Shown one piece after another: positions 47,571 to 58,453 of a stretch of DNA of 64,000 bases (the stretch's first letter is position 1; each line of letters opens with the position of its first letter). The stretch spans positions 4,564,001 to 4,628,000 of the forward strand of contig JAQPZY010001621.1 in the NCBI GenBank assembly GCA_029931535.1, read 5' to 3'. The notes under the pieces were generated by a model that saw only the letters and a program-made list of their open reading frames with translations, had not been told where the DNA came from and ran no database searches. The stretch comes from Margaritifera margaritifera (Eukaryota; Mollusca; Bivalvia; Unionida; Margaritiferidae). A program made the translations under genes and the position numbers.

Positions 47571-48240
47571 TATTTAAAATTGACTCAGCAGAATATAAAA
47601 CATTTATTATCCGTATTTTTAACATTGATACAAGCTTTTTCAATTCATTCATGCAAATCTATATGTGTGCTTCTTCTGAGTGGTTGATATCTATCTGCAA
47701 AGTTTAAATATCTGATCCTGTGAACATCCAGCTTGTACTTTCGTTTGTTTCCTGTCCACATTTCTTAAGTAAAATGTCAAATAAACGTTCAATTACATTA
47801 TCCATTTCAACTCTATTCAATAAGATTAGAGACCTTGTTCTATGGTAAAAAGTTTTAGACTCAGCTTCATGAATGGATCTCTACATAAGGCTGATCGTTA
47901 ATTCTATTTGCGCTTTTACAGAACGAAATTTGACGAATTTGTTCTACTGATGATCTTATTCAAATATGGTTCAATGTCACTGAAACATACATGCAAATGA
48001 TTGTTGCCTCCATAAAATCCATACTCATTTACATTTATTTTAAAATGAATCTCTAAGTTGTTCGTTACGATTCTATTTAAATCCTGTTTTTTTTTTTCTT
48101 CATTTCCCTACCTGTTTTCCGGTAATAGACGTATTAAAGCGGTTTGTAATTTCCTCTCATATTTTCTGGTTATGACGCATCAAGTATCAAAGTGTTGAAA
48201 TTTGATTTTTTAACAAGAAATATTTCAAGACATATGGAGG

Positions 48241-48394
48241 ATATTTTCTTTCCCTACGTTAATACCGGATATATTTCATCGTGTGGTACAAAAAACGTGA
48301 TAGTTTAACGAGTGGCGAAGCCACGAGTTAAAATATGCCGTTTTTGGTACCACAAGATGAAATATATCCGGTATTAACGCAAGAAAAGAAAATT
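48241..48394. mobile_element. fold-back MITE-like hairpin, ~154 bp
   Basis: The left arm (tctttccctacgttaatacc, then ggatatatttcatcgtgtgg and tacaaaaaacg) pairs almost fully with the right arm 48331-48394 (ccgtttttggtaccacaaga, then tgaaatatatccggtattaa and cgcaagaaaagaaa). The centre is the small palindrome gtggcgaagccac (48312-48324). The arms are about 60 bp with few mismatches. It is noncoding and can extrude a long hairpin; no target duplication is clear. Confidence 0.85.
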
Positions 48395-48854
48395 TTCTTT
48401 TTATTATATACCAATGTTTCTCCAGAATCGAAGCTTAGAAGATTAAACTCACTATTCAGCACCACACTCTACCTCCCACCTCACTTTCATAGACTGGTAA
48501 TATAAATATCAGTGACTTAAGATAGCGGTATGATTGGGTTGACCTAATCTGTCGCAGTAAATTATATTTTTGACATTTTGTAAACTATTTGATCATATTT
48601 GACCACAAAGCAAGTCCGATTCATCAATGCATCACAGCGGGTTTATCATTGTTGTCAAGGAAGTAAGGGGAAATAACTTTATAGAAACGCGAACGGCGTC
48701 GACTAAAATTTCGTCAGCAAAAATTAATTTCCATGTCTCAAATGTAATGCAGTTTCTATTTATTTATTCTAGATCACAAAATGCTCGTTTTTGTTGCGTC
48801 AGGTATAACTTCTGTAGGCACACACAATGCAGCGTCGCATGGCATGATGGGAAA

Positions 48855-48912
48855 TCTTATATTTTCACATGTGAAAATACAAGGATATATTTTTCACATG
48901 TGAAAATATAGG
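48855..48912. repeat. two CACATGTG palindromes in tandem
   Basis: tattttcacatgtgaaaata (48859-48878) is a perfect 20-bp palindrome. A second copy (ttttcacatgtgaaaa, about 48891-48906) follows 32 bp later. The core CACATGTG is an E-box. No adjacent gene was found. Confidence 0.8.
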
Positions 48913-48959
48913 AATGAAAAAATATGAAAATTATTTCGCCAATAAGTTTCTATATTTCA

Positions 48960-50100
48960 CACTAAAGTATATAATAAATGTAACTATTTTGCATGTGGAT
49001 ATGTCTTTAACATTTAACCTTTTACCTTGATCAAAAAGTTTAACAAAACCCATCTGCTTTCTCTCTCTCTCTCTCTCGTCTTTCAATCTCTGGGGACAAC
49101 TATCAGTTTTGCGTGAGATAAGTCCAAATCACTTTAATTACGTGGTTCAATTAACCTCACTGCAACCCTTAGATTGAAAAGAAAGGGCACGAGTCCCAGA
49201 AGCAATTCAATCGGTAGACATAGTGAAAGAGTCTCCATGGATTTAAGGTGCACCGCATTTTCACATACATTGTAATCTCAAGTAATGTCAAGGTCCCTTT
49301 AACGCAAGAGCAATCAACCAAATTATGCAGTCATACTTGACAATGAATCGACGAGAGGATGCAGGTGTTGTAAATTTATATGGAAAAAAATTATTTCTGG
49401 CAAGAACCGAACCAGAAAATGACAAAGTCCAAAACATTTCAGAAGTATTTTGAAACAACCCCTGTAAACGTACACGAGAGCTCATGCACAGGTGCCTTCA
49501 CACTGTAGTGTTCATCAGTTCAAAGCACTTTAAAATGTTCATAAAATATGTTTCTAATGATTATTTAATCATACATGCGGATGATTACCTATTTTTATTT
49601 TCTTTTAGAAAATGGAAATGACCTTTGAACTTCAATACCTGTGCTTATATAATCTATACAGTTTTCTTCGAGTGATAAACGTTGTAAAGTTTGTAAGAAG
49701 AAAGTTTATTTCACTTTAGACCAACTGGTCTTTGGGGTAAATATATATTAAGCAAACACAGTATGTAATGGATAAAGAAACTACCTATATAGAATTCATG
49801 ATCTAATTCATTTAAATTTATCATAGCCAGCTACATTCATGGCATATCTCTCCACAACTGGCACAGAAAGTAAATAAAAACAAAAAACAATCAGCAAGTC
49901 AGAAATATATTGGTGCTTAACGTTTCAACCAATAATATATGTAGTAGTTATTAATTCTAACAATGAAGGCAAATTTAAAGATTAAGTCATCACAAACTTC
50001 AGTCAAGAAGGGTGTAAGAAATTATTTCTTAATATGAAAACTTTATAAACGTGCGAGGGATATTTACAAAGTTCTTACTATTAGTGCGTTGTACATACAA
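48960..50100. other. noncoding stretch; one short (TC)n
   Basis: No supported gene. A (TC)n tract lies at 49059-49077. Confidence 0.5.
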
Positions 50101-51153
50101 GTTCTTTGTTAGTGAACAGTACGTCAGTGCATCCACTCAAAGTACTCTCCATGCACCTCTACACACTTTTTCTGTCTTATTATCCAATTATTAAATGCCA
50201 TTTTGTTGCATTCACTTTTTGGTATGTTGTTCATACACTGGAAAGCTGCACAACCACATGGTGGCTTACAAATCGTCTACCCTTCAACGAATCTTTGATA
50301 ACGGGATTCAGCCAAAAATAACTTGGAACTAAATAAGGGCTGTATGGAGAATGTGGGAGAAAGTTTGGATGCTGTGCTCCTTCGGGAAGTCTGTCATGAC
50401 GGCGGATTTATGCGCAGGTGTGATGTCATGGAGTAGATGGATACCTTGGGTATCGGTACGCAGACGGGTGGTTCGGTAGTGTTCAACAACTTTTGGCAAC
50501 ATTGTGGAGGCATAAAAAATGCCCCGTGACACTAGCAGTGTCAGACACAGACACCTGGACGACTAGGCCTTTTTGCATGGAAAAATAATACGTATAAAAC
50601 TTTTGATAGTCCGACTACGTTGGATGATTTTGTCTTCTCTGCCCGTTTTCTCCCAACCAAACTTTATTATTTTATCTTCAGTCGGGTTCAAAAAAGTTAA
50701 TACATATTTCATCACCTGAGACAATCTCATTCAAACGTCTCTCAATACTCTTTTCATATCTGGTGAGTAGCTGTTCGGCGATTTCAACCCGAGTCTGATT
50801 TTGATCAGCCGTCAACAAATGCGGGACCCATTTTGCACAAACGTTTCTGACATTCAAATGATTCTTTCATATATTAAAAACAGCTGTAATGCCCGTGATA
50901 ATAGAAATATCTTCCACTGTGTATCGTGCATCTTCATCAATTGCCCCCTTCGCAACAGTCCTTCCCGCTAACCAATTGCAGACAATTGTCTTCCAGAACG
51001 TGAGTCATCTTCAGTGGATTCATGACCAACTTTAAAACACCTCATAATTGTATTTTTTGACAGAGAATTACATATGTGAACTTTGTCTAAGTCGGCCTTG
51101 ATAAAAGTGGGAGAGTACTCTAAGAGCGCCTGAATTTTACAGTATGTTCTTTG

Positions 51154-51161
51154 CTCAGTTG
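51154..51161. other. left target-site duplication of hAT MITE
   Basis: ctcagttg here is repeated exactly at 51421-51428. Confidence 0.93.
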
Positions 51162-51420
51162 CAGTGGTGGCGCGAGGGAGTGTATGTGTGTGTGTGTGTG
51201 TGGGGGGGGGGGGCAATTGCCTCTGGGCATTGGGCGAAGGGTGGGGGTTACGCCGGGAGCTTATTTTGCTCCCCCCCATAAGCCCCCGGTTTCAGGTCTT
51301 AGATGGGGGGGGGGGGGGGGGAGGTTGGCAACTGACATAAAAACTGCTCTCTGTGGTAAAGTAGTAGCGTCACTCAAGAACATTGCCCCAGGGCGCCTCA
51401 AAACCCTCGCGTCGCCAATG
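51162..51420. mobile_element. hAT-type MITE, family 1, nested in the mariner
   Basis: A 259-bp element with termini cagtggtggcgcgaggg and ccctcgcgtcgccaatg and a perfect 8-bp target duplication. The interior shares words with the copy at 4786-5004, such as the segments around ttgcccctgggcgcctcaaa and cataaaaactgctctctgtgg, and includes a short GT run and two long G runs. It has no coding capacity. It landed within the N-terminal coding part of the mariner transposase, so it is younger than the mariner. Confidence 0.92.
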
Positions 51421-51699
51421 CTCAGTTGCAGAATTATTCTCTTTCTTTTACATTTTTACGTCAATGTGATTTACCTATCATTCATCACACGTATATATCT
51501 GCAGGTGTCCTGGGTGCTGCACGTGCAACTGCATGCCCTTTTATAGAACGTTATTTTGGCTATCGATGGGTGTTACATTTATTGACAGCTTCAAAGAAAG
51601 AAAAAAGTTACAACAAAATGATCAGAACTTTTCAAACACACCTCGTAGCTACTCAAGTTTATGATGACAATCTCGATACAAATTCAGTGAATTAGACAT

Positions 51700-52270
51700 A
51701 TTTGGCTTAGTTCTAAAGTATTAGGTATATATCTTATGCAAGCATTCCAAAAAGAAGTGGAACTAATTTTCTAAAAATGTAAGTAAATGTGTAATTGACA
51801 AGGTGCCAAAACTGTTCTATATCAATGTGGGGAGAAAAAAAAAAAAAAAAAATCAAACAAATACCTCTCTCCGTCGATCTCTTTGTTGTATTTAATCTCT
51901 CTTGCTTACTGTCAATTTCGAACTATTATTGGGGTAGTACCCGATTTACTGTTCATCGGCCCTATTATATTGTGTTGATCAAATTATGTTCATAGTGTAA
52001 ACGTTGGAAACAGCTGTCGACTTGGCATTCATTGTTTGCGAGGATTGCACTCGACGCGTGCCCCCGAGACACCTGAGTGGCTGATTGGACCTTAATTGTC
52101 GTTCCAAACGGCAGGTGCGTTGTGTACAGTGGCTTTAAATACACCTTTACCCATAAAGTAATCCCTTCCTCAGACTCAACGGTTAAAGATAAGCTTGTAA
52201 TCTTTCTTTTCTTCAGTGTTATTGCTTGCTGGAAGTCTAATAATGCACACTTTTTTTTTACTTGCTGGGA
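51700..52270. other. noncoding stretch without recognised features
   Basis: No supported gene; an A run at 51836-51851. Confidence 0.5.
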
Positions 52271-52271
52271 G

Positions 52272-52273
<2 letters not shown>

Positions 52274-52329
<56 letters not shown>
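52274..52329. repeat. (TA)n microsatellite
   Basis: A perfect TA run of about 56 bp. Confidence 0.97.
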
Positions 52330-52331
<2 letters not shown>

Positions 52332-52334
52332 TAA

Positions 52335-53485
52335 TAATTAAATAAGCATCTCATTCATTCCTCGAACGTACATGTTTTCAATATCTAGCAAGCCTTAATA
52401 TGGTACGAGGACGCTTGTTGATCTTGCACATCCCCATTGTTTGCGCTCACTTTCTGTATGTCTTTCTTTCCTTCTTTAACCATCGTTTTCTGCTCCAGAT
52501 TACTTCGATGCAATGATGTAATATTACAATTTTGCGTAAATCACTAGGGAAAGGATACAACTATTGATTGATTATTTAGGATATTCCAAAGCAGTTGACC
52601 CAAAGCTGGGTGAATACGATACATGGGGTACCGTTAATTATTCACAACAGCTGGGAATCAATGCTGCACGTGACCTTAACAGACCATACCATCACCAGAG
52701 ACATCTATAACTTAGTGTTCTATGCCTCTGCCAATACCTTATATTACCCTGGCAACAAAGTTAACAAAGAGGGATGGAATTTGCATAAAATATGAATATT
52801 CAAATTTCCGAGGCCAATGCACACTGTCACTAGGTAACAAATGAGAAATATATCCGTGACATATCATTTTGGTTGAATATTTACTTCTTAATTTCTTAAT
52901 AAAAAAGGTTCCTTGTATCAATAATTGTGCTTGAAAACAAATCGTGAATTGTAAATTGATGAAAGATTTAAATGAATATAAACCCATGCATATTTCAATT
53001 AATTCTTTCAATGATGTGACAAATTCTTTAAATGCTGTGACAAATACTTTAAAACTGCGTGTTTTTGGCAAGTACTTTCTTCTTTTTTTACCAACGGTTA
53101 TGAGGATTCAGTGACTCTCCTCGTGAAACACTTTCCCGACAACTTTACAAAAATGGCCATCATGTTTTTTTGTTTGTTACAATAAAATGCAAATAATCTG
53201 CATGAAAATTCAGCTAAACATTGTATTGAAGACAGATTTTTAAAAATACAACCCTTTAAAGTCTTTACAATCTATTTTTGAAAAAGACCGACACAGACGA
53301 AGGTAAGCTAAATGCAAAATTCTCGTGCATATGATTTTGTATCATGCATCTCTTTATATATTGTGGTTGTAATACTTCTTCATGAAAGTTTTTCTTTCCT
53401 TCTGACATACAACAGTGTAAAATATTCGCAATGCTTTGCCACTGATATTGTAAAATACATTTTTTAAAGCACACGGAGTTACCGT
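52335..53485. other. noncoding stretch without recognised features
   Basis: No supported gene. A short duplication (tgctgtgacaaat/gatgtgacaaat) lies near 53010-53046. Confidence 0.5.
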
Positions 53486-53489
53486 TAGC

Positions 53490-53491
53490 AA

Positions 53492-53538
<47 letters not shown>

Positions 53539-53540
53539 AA
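53490..53540. repeat. (AAAT)n microsatellite
   Basis: About twelve perfect ataa tetranucleotides. Confidence 0.97.
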
Positions 53541-53690
53541 CTTTACAATGAAGGTGGATTTCGAAAGCAAGATTATCACGAACAATTCCCTACAGCTACG
53601 ACCATCATAGCTATGCTTTTATTTGTTTTTGATTCTTTATTCCAAAGAAATGCAGTTTTAAACTTTTTAAACACCAAAGGTTTCCAAAGC

Positions 53691-53881
53691 GGCTATATTA
53701 TATAACATGAAAAGAGATGGAATAAATTCACAGAAGGCTATATTATATAACATGAAAAGAGATGGAATAAATTCACAGAAGGCTATATTTATTATATAAC
53801 ATGAAAAGAGATGGAATAAATTCACAGAAGGCTATATTATATAACATGAAAAGAGATGGAATAAATTCACAGAAGGCTATA
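53691..53881. repeat. 45-49-bp minisatellite, 4 copies plus a partial
   Basis: ggctatattatataacatga plus aaagagatggaataaattcacagaa starts at 53691, 53736, 53781 and 53830. The third unit carries a 4-bp insertion (ttta). Copies are otherwise nearly identical. Confidence 0.97.
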
Positions 53882-53884
53882 AAA

Positions 53885-54750
53885 TTGGATTGTCAATGAC
53901 TATTTATGATGAAATTCAGAAAAATGCACAAATAACTGTTTGGCTTCACCCATTAAACAATTTTGTCGAAATGTACACACGTGTTTTTCAAAAATGTTAA
54001 ATTGGATTTTTTAATATATGTAGATCATTTGCAAGAAGGACCAGGTTTCATGCGCTGAATGAGACCACTAATACGTTATACTATTTGTAAAGGTGCCGAA
54101 GGTAAATGACGAACCATGCACGCAATAATATCACGTGCAAGTAATTGTAAGTGTCTGTTCCAGTAAATTTTGCTGACAGTATATCTACACATTCTTGCAC
54201 AGACATGCATAGTATTATGCAAAATATTGACAGTGGTATAAGCCGACAAGAATGACCTGTCTGTTTGACCTTTCGTAGGAATATTCATAAGGGTCTAGTC
54301 CACTCATAAAACAGACATACACAGGTGTGAGAGAAATATTGCTTGCATTATATGAACTGCTTTTCTCGTGCGCATCCAGCGTGCACAATATATTCATACC
54401 TCAATACTTTTTCCTGGAATGGACCCGACCTTAATATCTATTCTAATGAAAGTTAAACAAACAAATGTCATTATCGTCTGATTTTAGATTCCAAAAGTCA
54501 TTGTGAAAAGAAAAAAATAAAAATACGATAAAGATTGAGGTCATTTTTGGGTACTCCCTCCCCCTAAATACTTGGCTTAAAATTACGAAAATCCTAACTC
54601 TCAAACTTGGACTTAGATCGAGTTTCTGACGTCTGATTTGCTAACGTCAAATCCAACCTGAGAATTTTGAATTGAGTTTTAATCTGGGCGTGGGAATATT
54701 TTTTTATAATCTCATAACCGAGTCTTCTGCTACTTTATTAACGTATTGTT
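53885..54750. other. noncoding stretch without recognised features
   Basis: No supported gene, RNA or repeat. Confidence 0.5.
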
Positions 54751-54754
54751 AATA

Positions 54755-54850
54755 AACTACGTATGGGCTTTTCCCGTAATAAACAACGTATGGGGTTTTC
54801 CCGTAATAAACAACGTATGGGTTCCCGTAATAAACAACGTATGGGTTCCT
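54755..54850. repeat. ~23-28-bp minisatellite, ~4 copies
   Basis: The unit aataaacaacgtatgggttt plus tcccgt repeats with small length changes; the last copies are shortened. Confidence 0.93.
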
Positions 54851-54854
54851 GTTC

Positions 54855-55835
54855 ACACATAAATAGACTATACTGGACTATCTGCGGATTACACAGTTAA
54901 GATTACCACTAAGAGTTGCAAGGCACAACATACAACTTATTCATCATTTGAAAATTGGTTTCAAAGGAATATGCAGCTGTAAAGAAATTATGTTTTTGAT
55001 TTGACTTCCGTTTGTTGATGGATTTTTATTGATGTTGATAGAAAATAATAGTATGTTTGCAATTAGACATAAGATATGCATGTACACTAATTGGATATAT
55101 GATATGCGGGTATTTATATTTATAATTTATGTTTAAATATAGACAATTGAACAACACATATATGTATTTCTGATCCACATTATTAAAAGTGCTTTATGTC
55201 GCGTACGAGAATTAGACAAGGTCAGGCCAAGGTGTATTTCCATACCACAATAAAAGAAAGTTTGATCCGAAAATTAGCGCGAAACAGGCATTTTGTCTCG
55301 TTTCGTGCCGCATTTCGCACATAAGACCTCCCTTATAGTCTCACACCTTTTGTCTTAAAACAAATGATAACAGATTTTAATTTCACGATAAATTAGAGTT
55401 TGTCTAAAACGATTTTATCGTGTATTATTTTCTTTTAAACTAGTTGATTTTTTGTTTTACGAAGAGCAGATCGTGCAAAGTTAAAGTAAGAAATGTGTAA
55501 AACGACGAGAATACTGGTCTACATTAGGAAGAACGTCTTTGTAAACTGGGGTCTTGGTCGGGATACAACTTGTATTTGAGGATTTTCATTTTCACTTCTC
55601 GAAAGTCAAAACAACACACACCTTATGACATGTTGGTTTGGGGAATGAAGATACTTTAGCCTTTAGCATCTCGGTAAAAAGCTTTGATCAAGCTATATAA
55701 AACTACCTGAATGCAATTTTAAACTTGAGCAACTACAATGGATTGTAATGACAAATCCCCGCGCTTTTTATTAGATATCTCCCCATACCCCCTCCCCGAT
55801 CTCACCCCCTCCCCAAAACCTTACTCACGAGTTGT
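54855..55835. other. noncoding stretch without recognised features
   Basis: No supported gene; C-rich segments near 55780-55820. Confidence 0.5.
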
Positions 55836-55849
55836 AACCCCAAACCCGT

Positions 55850-56150
55850 TAGATATATGACGTATCTTTGTGAGGTGACTGTATATTTAACGTTTGGTCA
55901 AAAATATTTAAAAAATGTAACGGTAAATGCAATCCTTGTATATTTGACCTTTGACTTCCTCCTAGGAATCTAATGCGAGAGGCCCAAAAACTATACCTCT
56001 CTCTCAGATGGTTATCACATGGGCAATCAATGTACCAAAAATTTGGTGAATTTCTACCGAGCGGTTCAGGAGGAGGTGTGGTTACGGGCGGATGGACATA
56101 CGGACGGACGGAGGGTATAACAATATCGCCAGCTAAAGCGTCGGAATAAA
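55850..56150. repeat. probable dispersed repeat with GACG tetranucleotide tract
   Basis: The segment runs through tttgacctttgacttcctcc, then ggttatcacatgggcaatca, then ccgagcggttcaggaggagg, to a (GGAC)n tract near 56093-56110. The layout resembles a dispersed repeat class seen in other marine invertebrate genomes. It is noncoding and its class is not determined. Confidence 0.4.
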
Positions 56151-56159
56151 AAAACATGT

Positions 56160-56855
56160 GAGATAGGCAATATTTTGCCAGTCAAAGCATACAGACTGAT
56201 GGTACTACGTGCAGGTATCTTACAAAGTATGTTTTTCAGAAGTAAATGATCTTTCGCACGCCTTATGGTGAAATTTCTTATTTTTTTTTTTTTTTTTTCG
56301 TCTATCAATTTTTGCGGCTCATAACGTTAGAGATCTTTCAGCAAGTTACTAAGCAATTTTTATCTTCAAGAAACGAAATCAGCTTCAGTGTTTCATAGCA
56401 TTCGCAAAAGACGATAGAAAACAACATTCACCTATTCAGTTAGCCTTTGCATTTGCATTTAATTAATACTACTTGAGGGACGGACACATTACAATGACAC
56501 ATTGTACGCCACGCGACAGATGTTCCCGTGGTGTGCTCCACAAAGGACAATTGACAACGGTATATGGCACATTCAAGTGATGAGATTATCAGTGTCCAAT
56601 TATATGTTCCGTTATTACCGTTATAAGGAAAAATTTTCTTACATTCGGCACCCTTTGTGAAAGGGTCTGTGGTTATGCCAACACACACACGTTCTTGTGT
56701 TGTTCATAGTTTAAAAAGAACCGAGCATCTGTCGTCTCTCGACACCCAAGCTAATGTGAAATTGGCCCCACGAGCGTCACTGTAACATGACGTGTACAAA
56801 TGTTTCATTATTCATTTTTCTTTTGTTGTGTCAGGATGAATAGCAAGAATGCCAG
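56160..56855. other. noncoding stretch without recognised features
   Basis: No supported gene; a T run at 56280-56298. Confidence 0.5.
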
Positions 56856-56859
56856 GATG

Positions 56860-56931
56860 GCAATACGGGCATGTTATCATGTGGATTATGATGACGCAAT
56901 ACGGGCATGTTATCATGTGGATTATGATGAA
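56860..56931. repeat. 36-bp tandem duplication
   Basis: gcaatacgggcatgttatca plus tgtggattatgatga(c) occurs at 56860 and 56896 with almost no difference. Confidence 0.95.
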
Positions 56932-56984
56932 GTTTGCAGTGCCATTGCCAACAATATTACCAGGAGAAACTGAACAGATCCAGA

Positions 56985-57100
56985 TGTGCAGTCGCATAAT
57001 GCGCCAGAAGATCTGGGTCTGTGCAGTTTGTTGGGAGTAATCAGTAGAACAAACAACATAGACCCTGATCCGCCGGCGCATCATGCGACGACAGGTTAGG
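56985..57100. repeat. inverted repeat with ~45-bp arms
   Basis: The left arm gtcgcataatgcgccagaag, atctgggtctgtgcagtttgtt (about 56991-57033) pairs, with several mismatches, with the right arm aacaaacaacatagaccctg, atccgccggcgcatcatgcgac (about 57050-57091). The loop is about 16 bp. It is probably a small fold-back element. Confidence 0.75.
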
Positions 57101-57138
57101 ATAAATGCTGGTTGCACTTGGACTCGACTTAGTAGCGA

Positions 57139-57216
<78 letters not shown>

Positions 57217-57246
57217 ACTACTACTACTACTAATAATAATAATAAT
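57139..57246. repeat. (TA)n(TAC)n(TAA)n compound microsatellite
   Basis: About 72 bp of TA followed by tac/act and then taa trinucleotides. Confidence 0.97.
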
Positions 57247-57249
57247 TGT

Positions 57250-58335
57250 GAAGAAATACTTCTAGAGATGGGTGCAGAATACCTCACATTAAAGGGGTCA
57301 CTTTCTCATCTGCGTATATTCAAAAGACAAAATACATAACATATAGATTTTTTCTTAAAATAGTCTTACAGCTGATTATCTGTTTATTGGTGCAAAAGTA
57401 TAAGGTTTAATAAATTTCTTGACGGAAAACATGGTTTAGATAGTCAAGATAATCTTGCTCTAAATAAATTCTATACGTTTTTGCAAAATATAATACATTT
57501 GACGGGTACAGATTATACATTATTTTTGGAAAATAATTTAGCATTCAACGTCCTTAAAGTGCCCTAGAAGAACAGGTCACGGTGAATCAGATTCAATCAA
57601 CAATGAAAAATTTGTAAAAAGAACAAAATCTATATCGATGATGTTACTAATGAAAACAAATAAATGAAGAGAAGCATAGTTTGGTTGATGTTTGCGGACT
57701 ATAATGCATCTGTATGGTGGATGATTTGTACAATATCGCGTTGTAACTTTGTCGCTTACCATCTTATGCAGTTGAATGTAATGGCCTCACATATGTGACC
57801 TGAGTGTACTAAGGTTTGTGTTCCATTCTAAGTTCCGGTCGCAATCCTACCCGTATGTACTTTAGCTAGGCGTATGATGTGAATGTTTTGCATGTGCTTG
57901 CAAGTCCATTGTTCATGTTTGAATTGGTGACTTATGTGTGCATATAATTTCCAACGAGGATCTCGCACGACCAGTTTTAAACCCCTCCATTAAAAGAAAA
58001 CAAAACCATTGTTTATGCTTAGTTGCTAGCATTTTAGCATTTAACAAGAGTCAGTGAAACGGAGGGTATTTTTTTTAAAGTACAGGTAACCTTTTTTTTT
58101 AAAGTACAGGTAACCAGTCAATCGTGTGTTATTTGTTAGCTTCAGATACAATCCCTCGACATATAACATTCTTACCGGGATGTTAATTTATATTGCTAAC
58201 AATCATACAGCAATAACCAATAAATTATCATGTGGATAGGATTTCATTGTAAAAAGATGCATTTCCTATAATATAGGTGGTGCGCCAGCCAAATGGTGGA
58301 TAATAACAGATGTGAATTAAAACAATAAGAAACAA
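57250..58335. other. noncoding stretch without recognised features
   Basis: No supported gene. A 24-bp duplication tttttttttaaagtacaggt plus aacc lies at about 58068-58115. Confidence 0.5.
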
Positions 58336-58385
58336 AAAAAAAAAAAAAAATTATATAATAATAATAGTAATAATAATAATAATAA
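58334..58385. repeat. poly-A and (AAT)n tract
   Basis: A run of about 17 A followed by interrupted aat trinucleotides, just before the LINE ORF1 relic. Confidence 0.9.
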
Positions 58386-58453
58386 AAATCGCTACTTCCT
58401 TCTTTATATTCACAAGTGTGTCGTTTGGATTAGGGTACATAGATGTGTTAAAA

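Larger units (their letters stand above)
45985..47800 (-). pseudogene. Polinton-type protein-primed DNA polymerase B, decayed N-terminal half
   Basis: Minus-strand fragments in colinear order match the viral/organellar family B polymerase found in Polinton/Maverick-like elements. The N-terminal region has YQPLRRSTHIDL and KACINVKNTDNKCF (about 47590-47685). The exonuclease I motif lies in YVIYYDFEST (46850-46882). A zinc-type CHICEKEI (about 46530) is followed by a decayed HD.STGK..AH segment. The exonuclease II-like NLFGYDSHLIIKTLFK (about 46350-46400) comes next, then RKGIYPYELVDIFETFSET (46050-46110). The palm motifs are absent: sequence similarity stops near 46020 where an unrelated plus-strand relic begins. 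Stops and frameshifts separate all parts, and a 48/54-bp minisatellite (47024-47335) and a T/G homopolymer (47537-47569) interrupt it. Confidence 0.72.
50110..51475 (-). pseudogene. mariner transposase, broken, with MITE insertion
   Basis: On the minus strand the D,D34D mariner protein is visible in pieces. The N-terminal EQRTYCKIQALLEY is at 51115-51160, and KNTIMRCFKVGHESTEDDSR plus SGR near 51000-51060 is the helix-turn-helix and linker. The first catalytic Asp lies in SGDE at 50708-50719. WLGEN...SV.GHF residues are near 50520-50640, and HDITPAHKSAV (second Asp) near 50400-50440. The third Asp region is altered: the position reading YSPDLAPCDF in the family has Tyr where Asp is expected (about 50310-50345). 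Decayed C-terminal residues (..CMESTLSGCTDV) reach about 50125. In-frame stops and frameshifts are frequent. A hAT MITE at 51162-51420 splits the N-terminal coding part. Terminal repeats of the mariner were not identified. Confidence 0.82.

Noticed and set aside
51151..51546. A 131-codon plus-strand frame with Cys/Val and Gly runs.
   Set aside because: It runs through the MITE interior and is antisense to the mariner relic.
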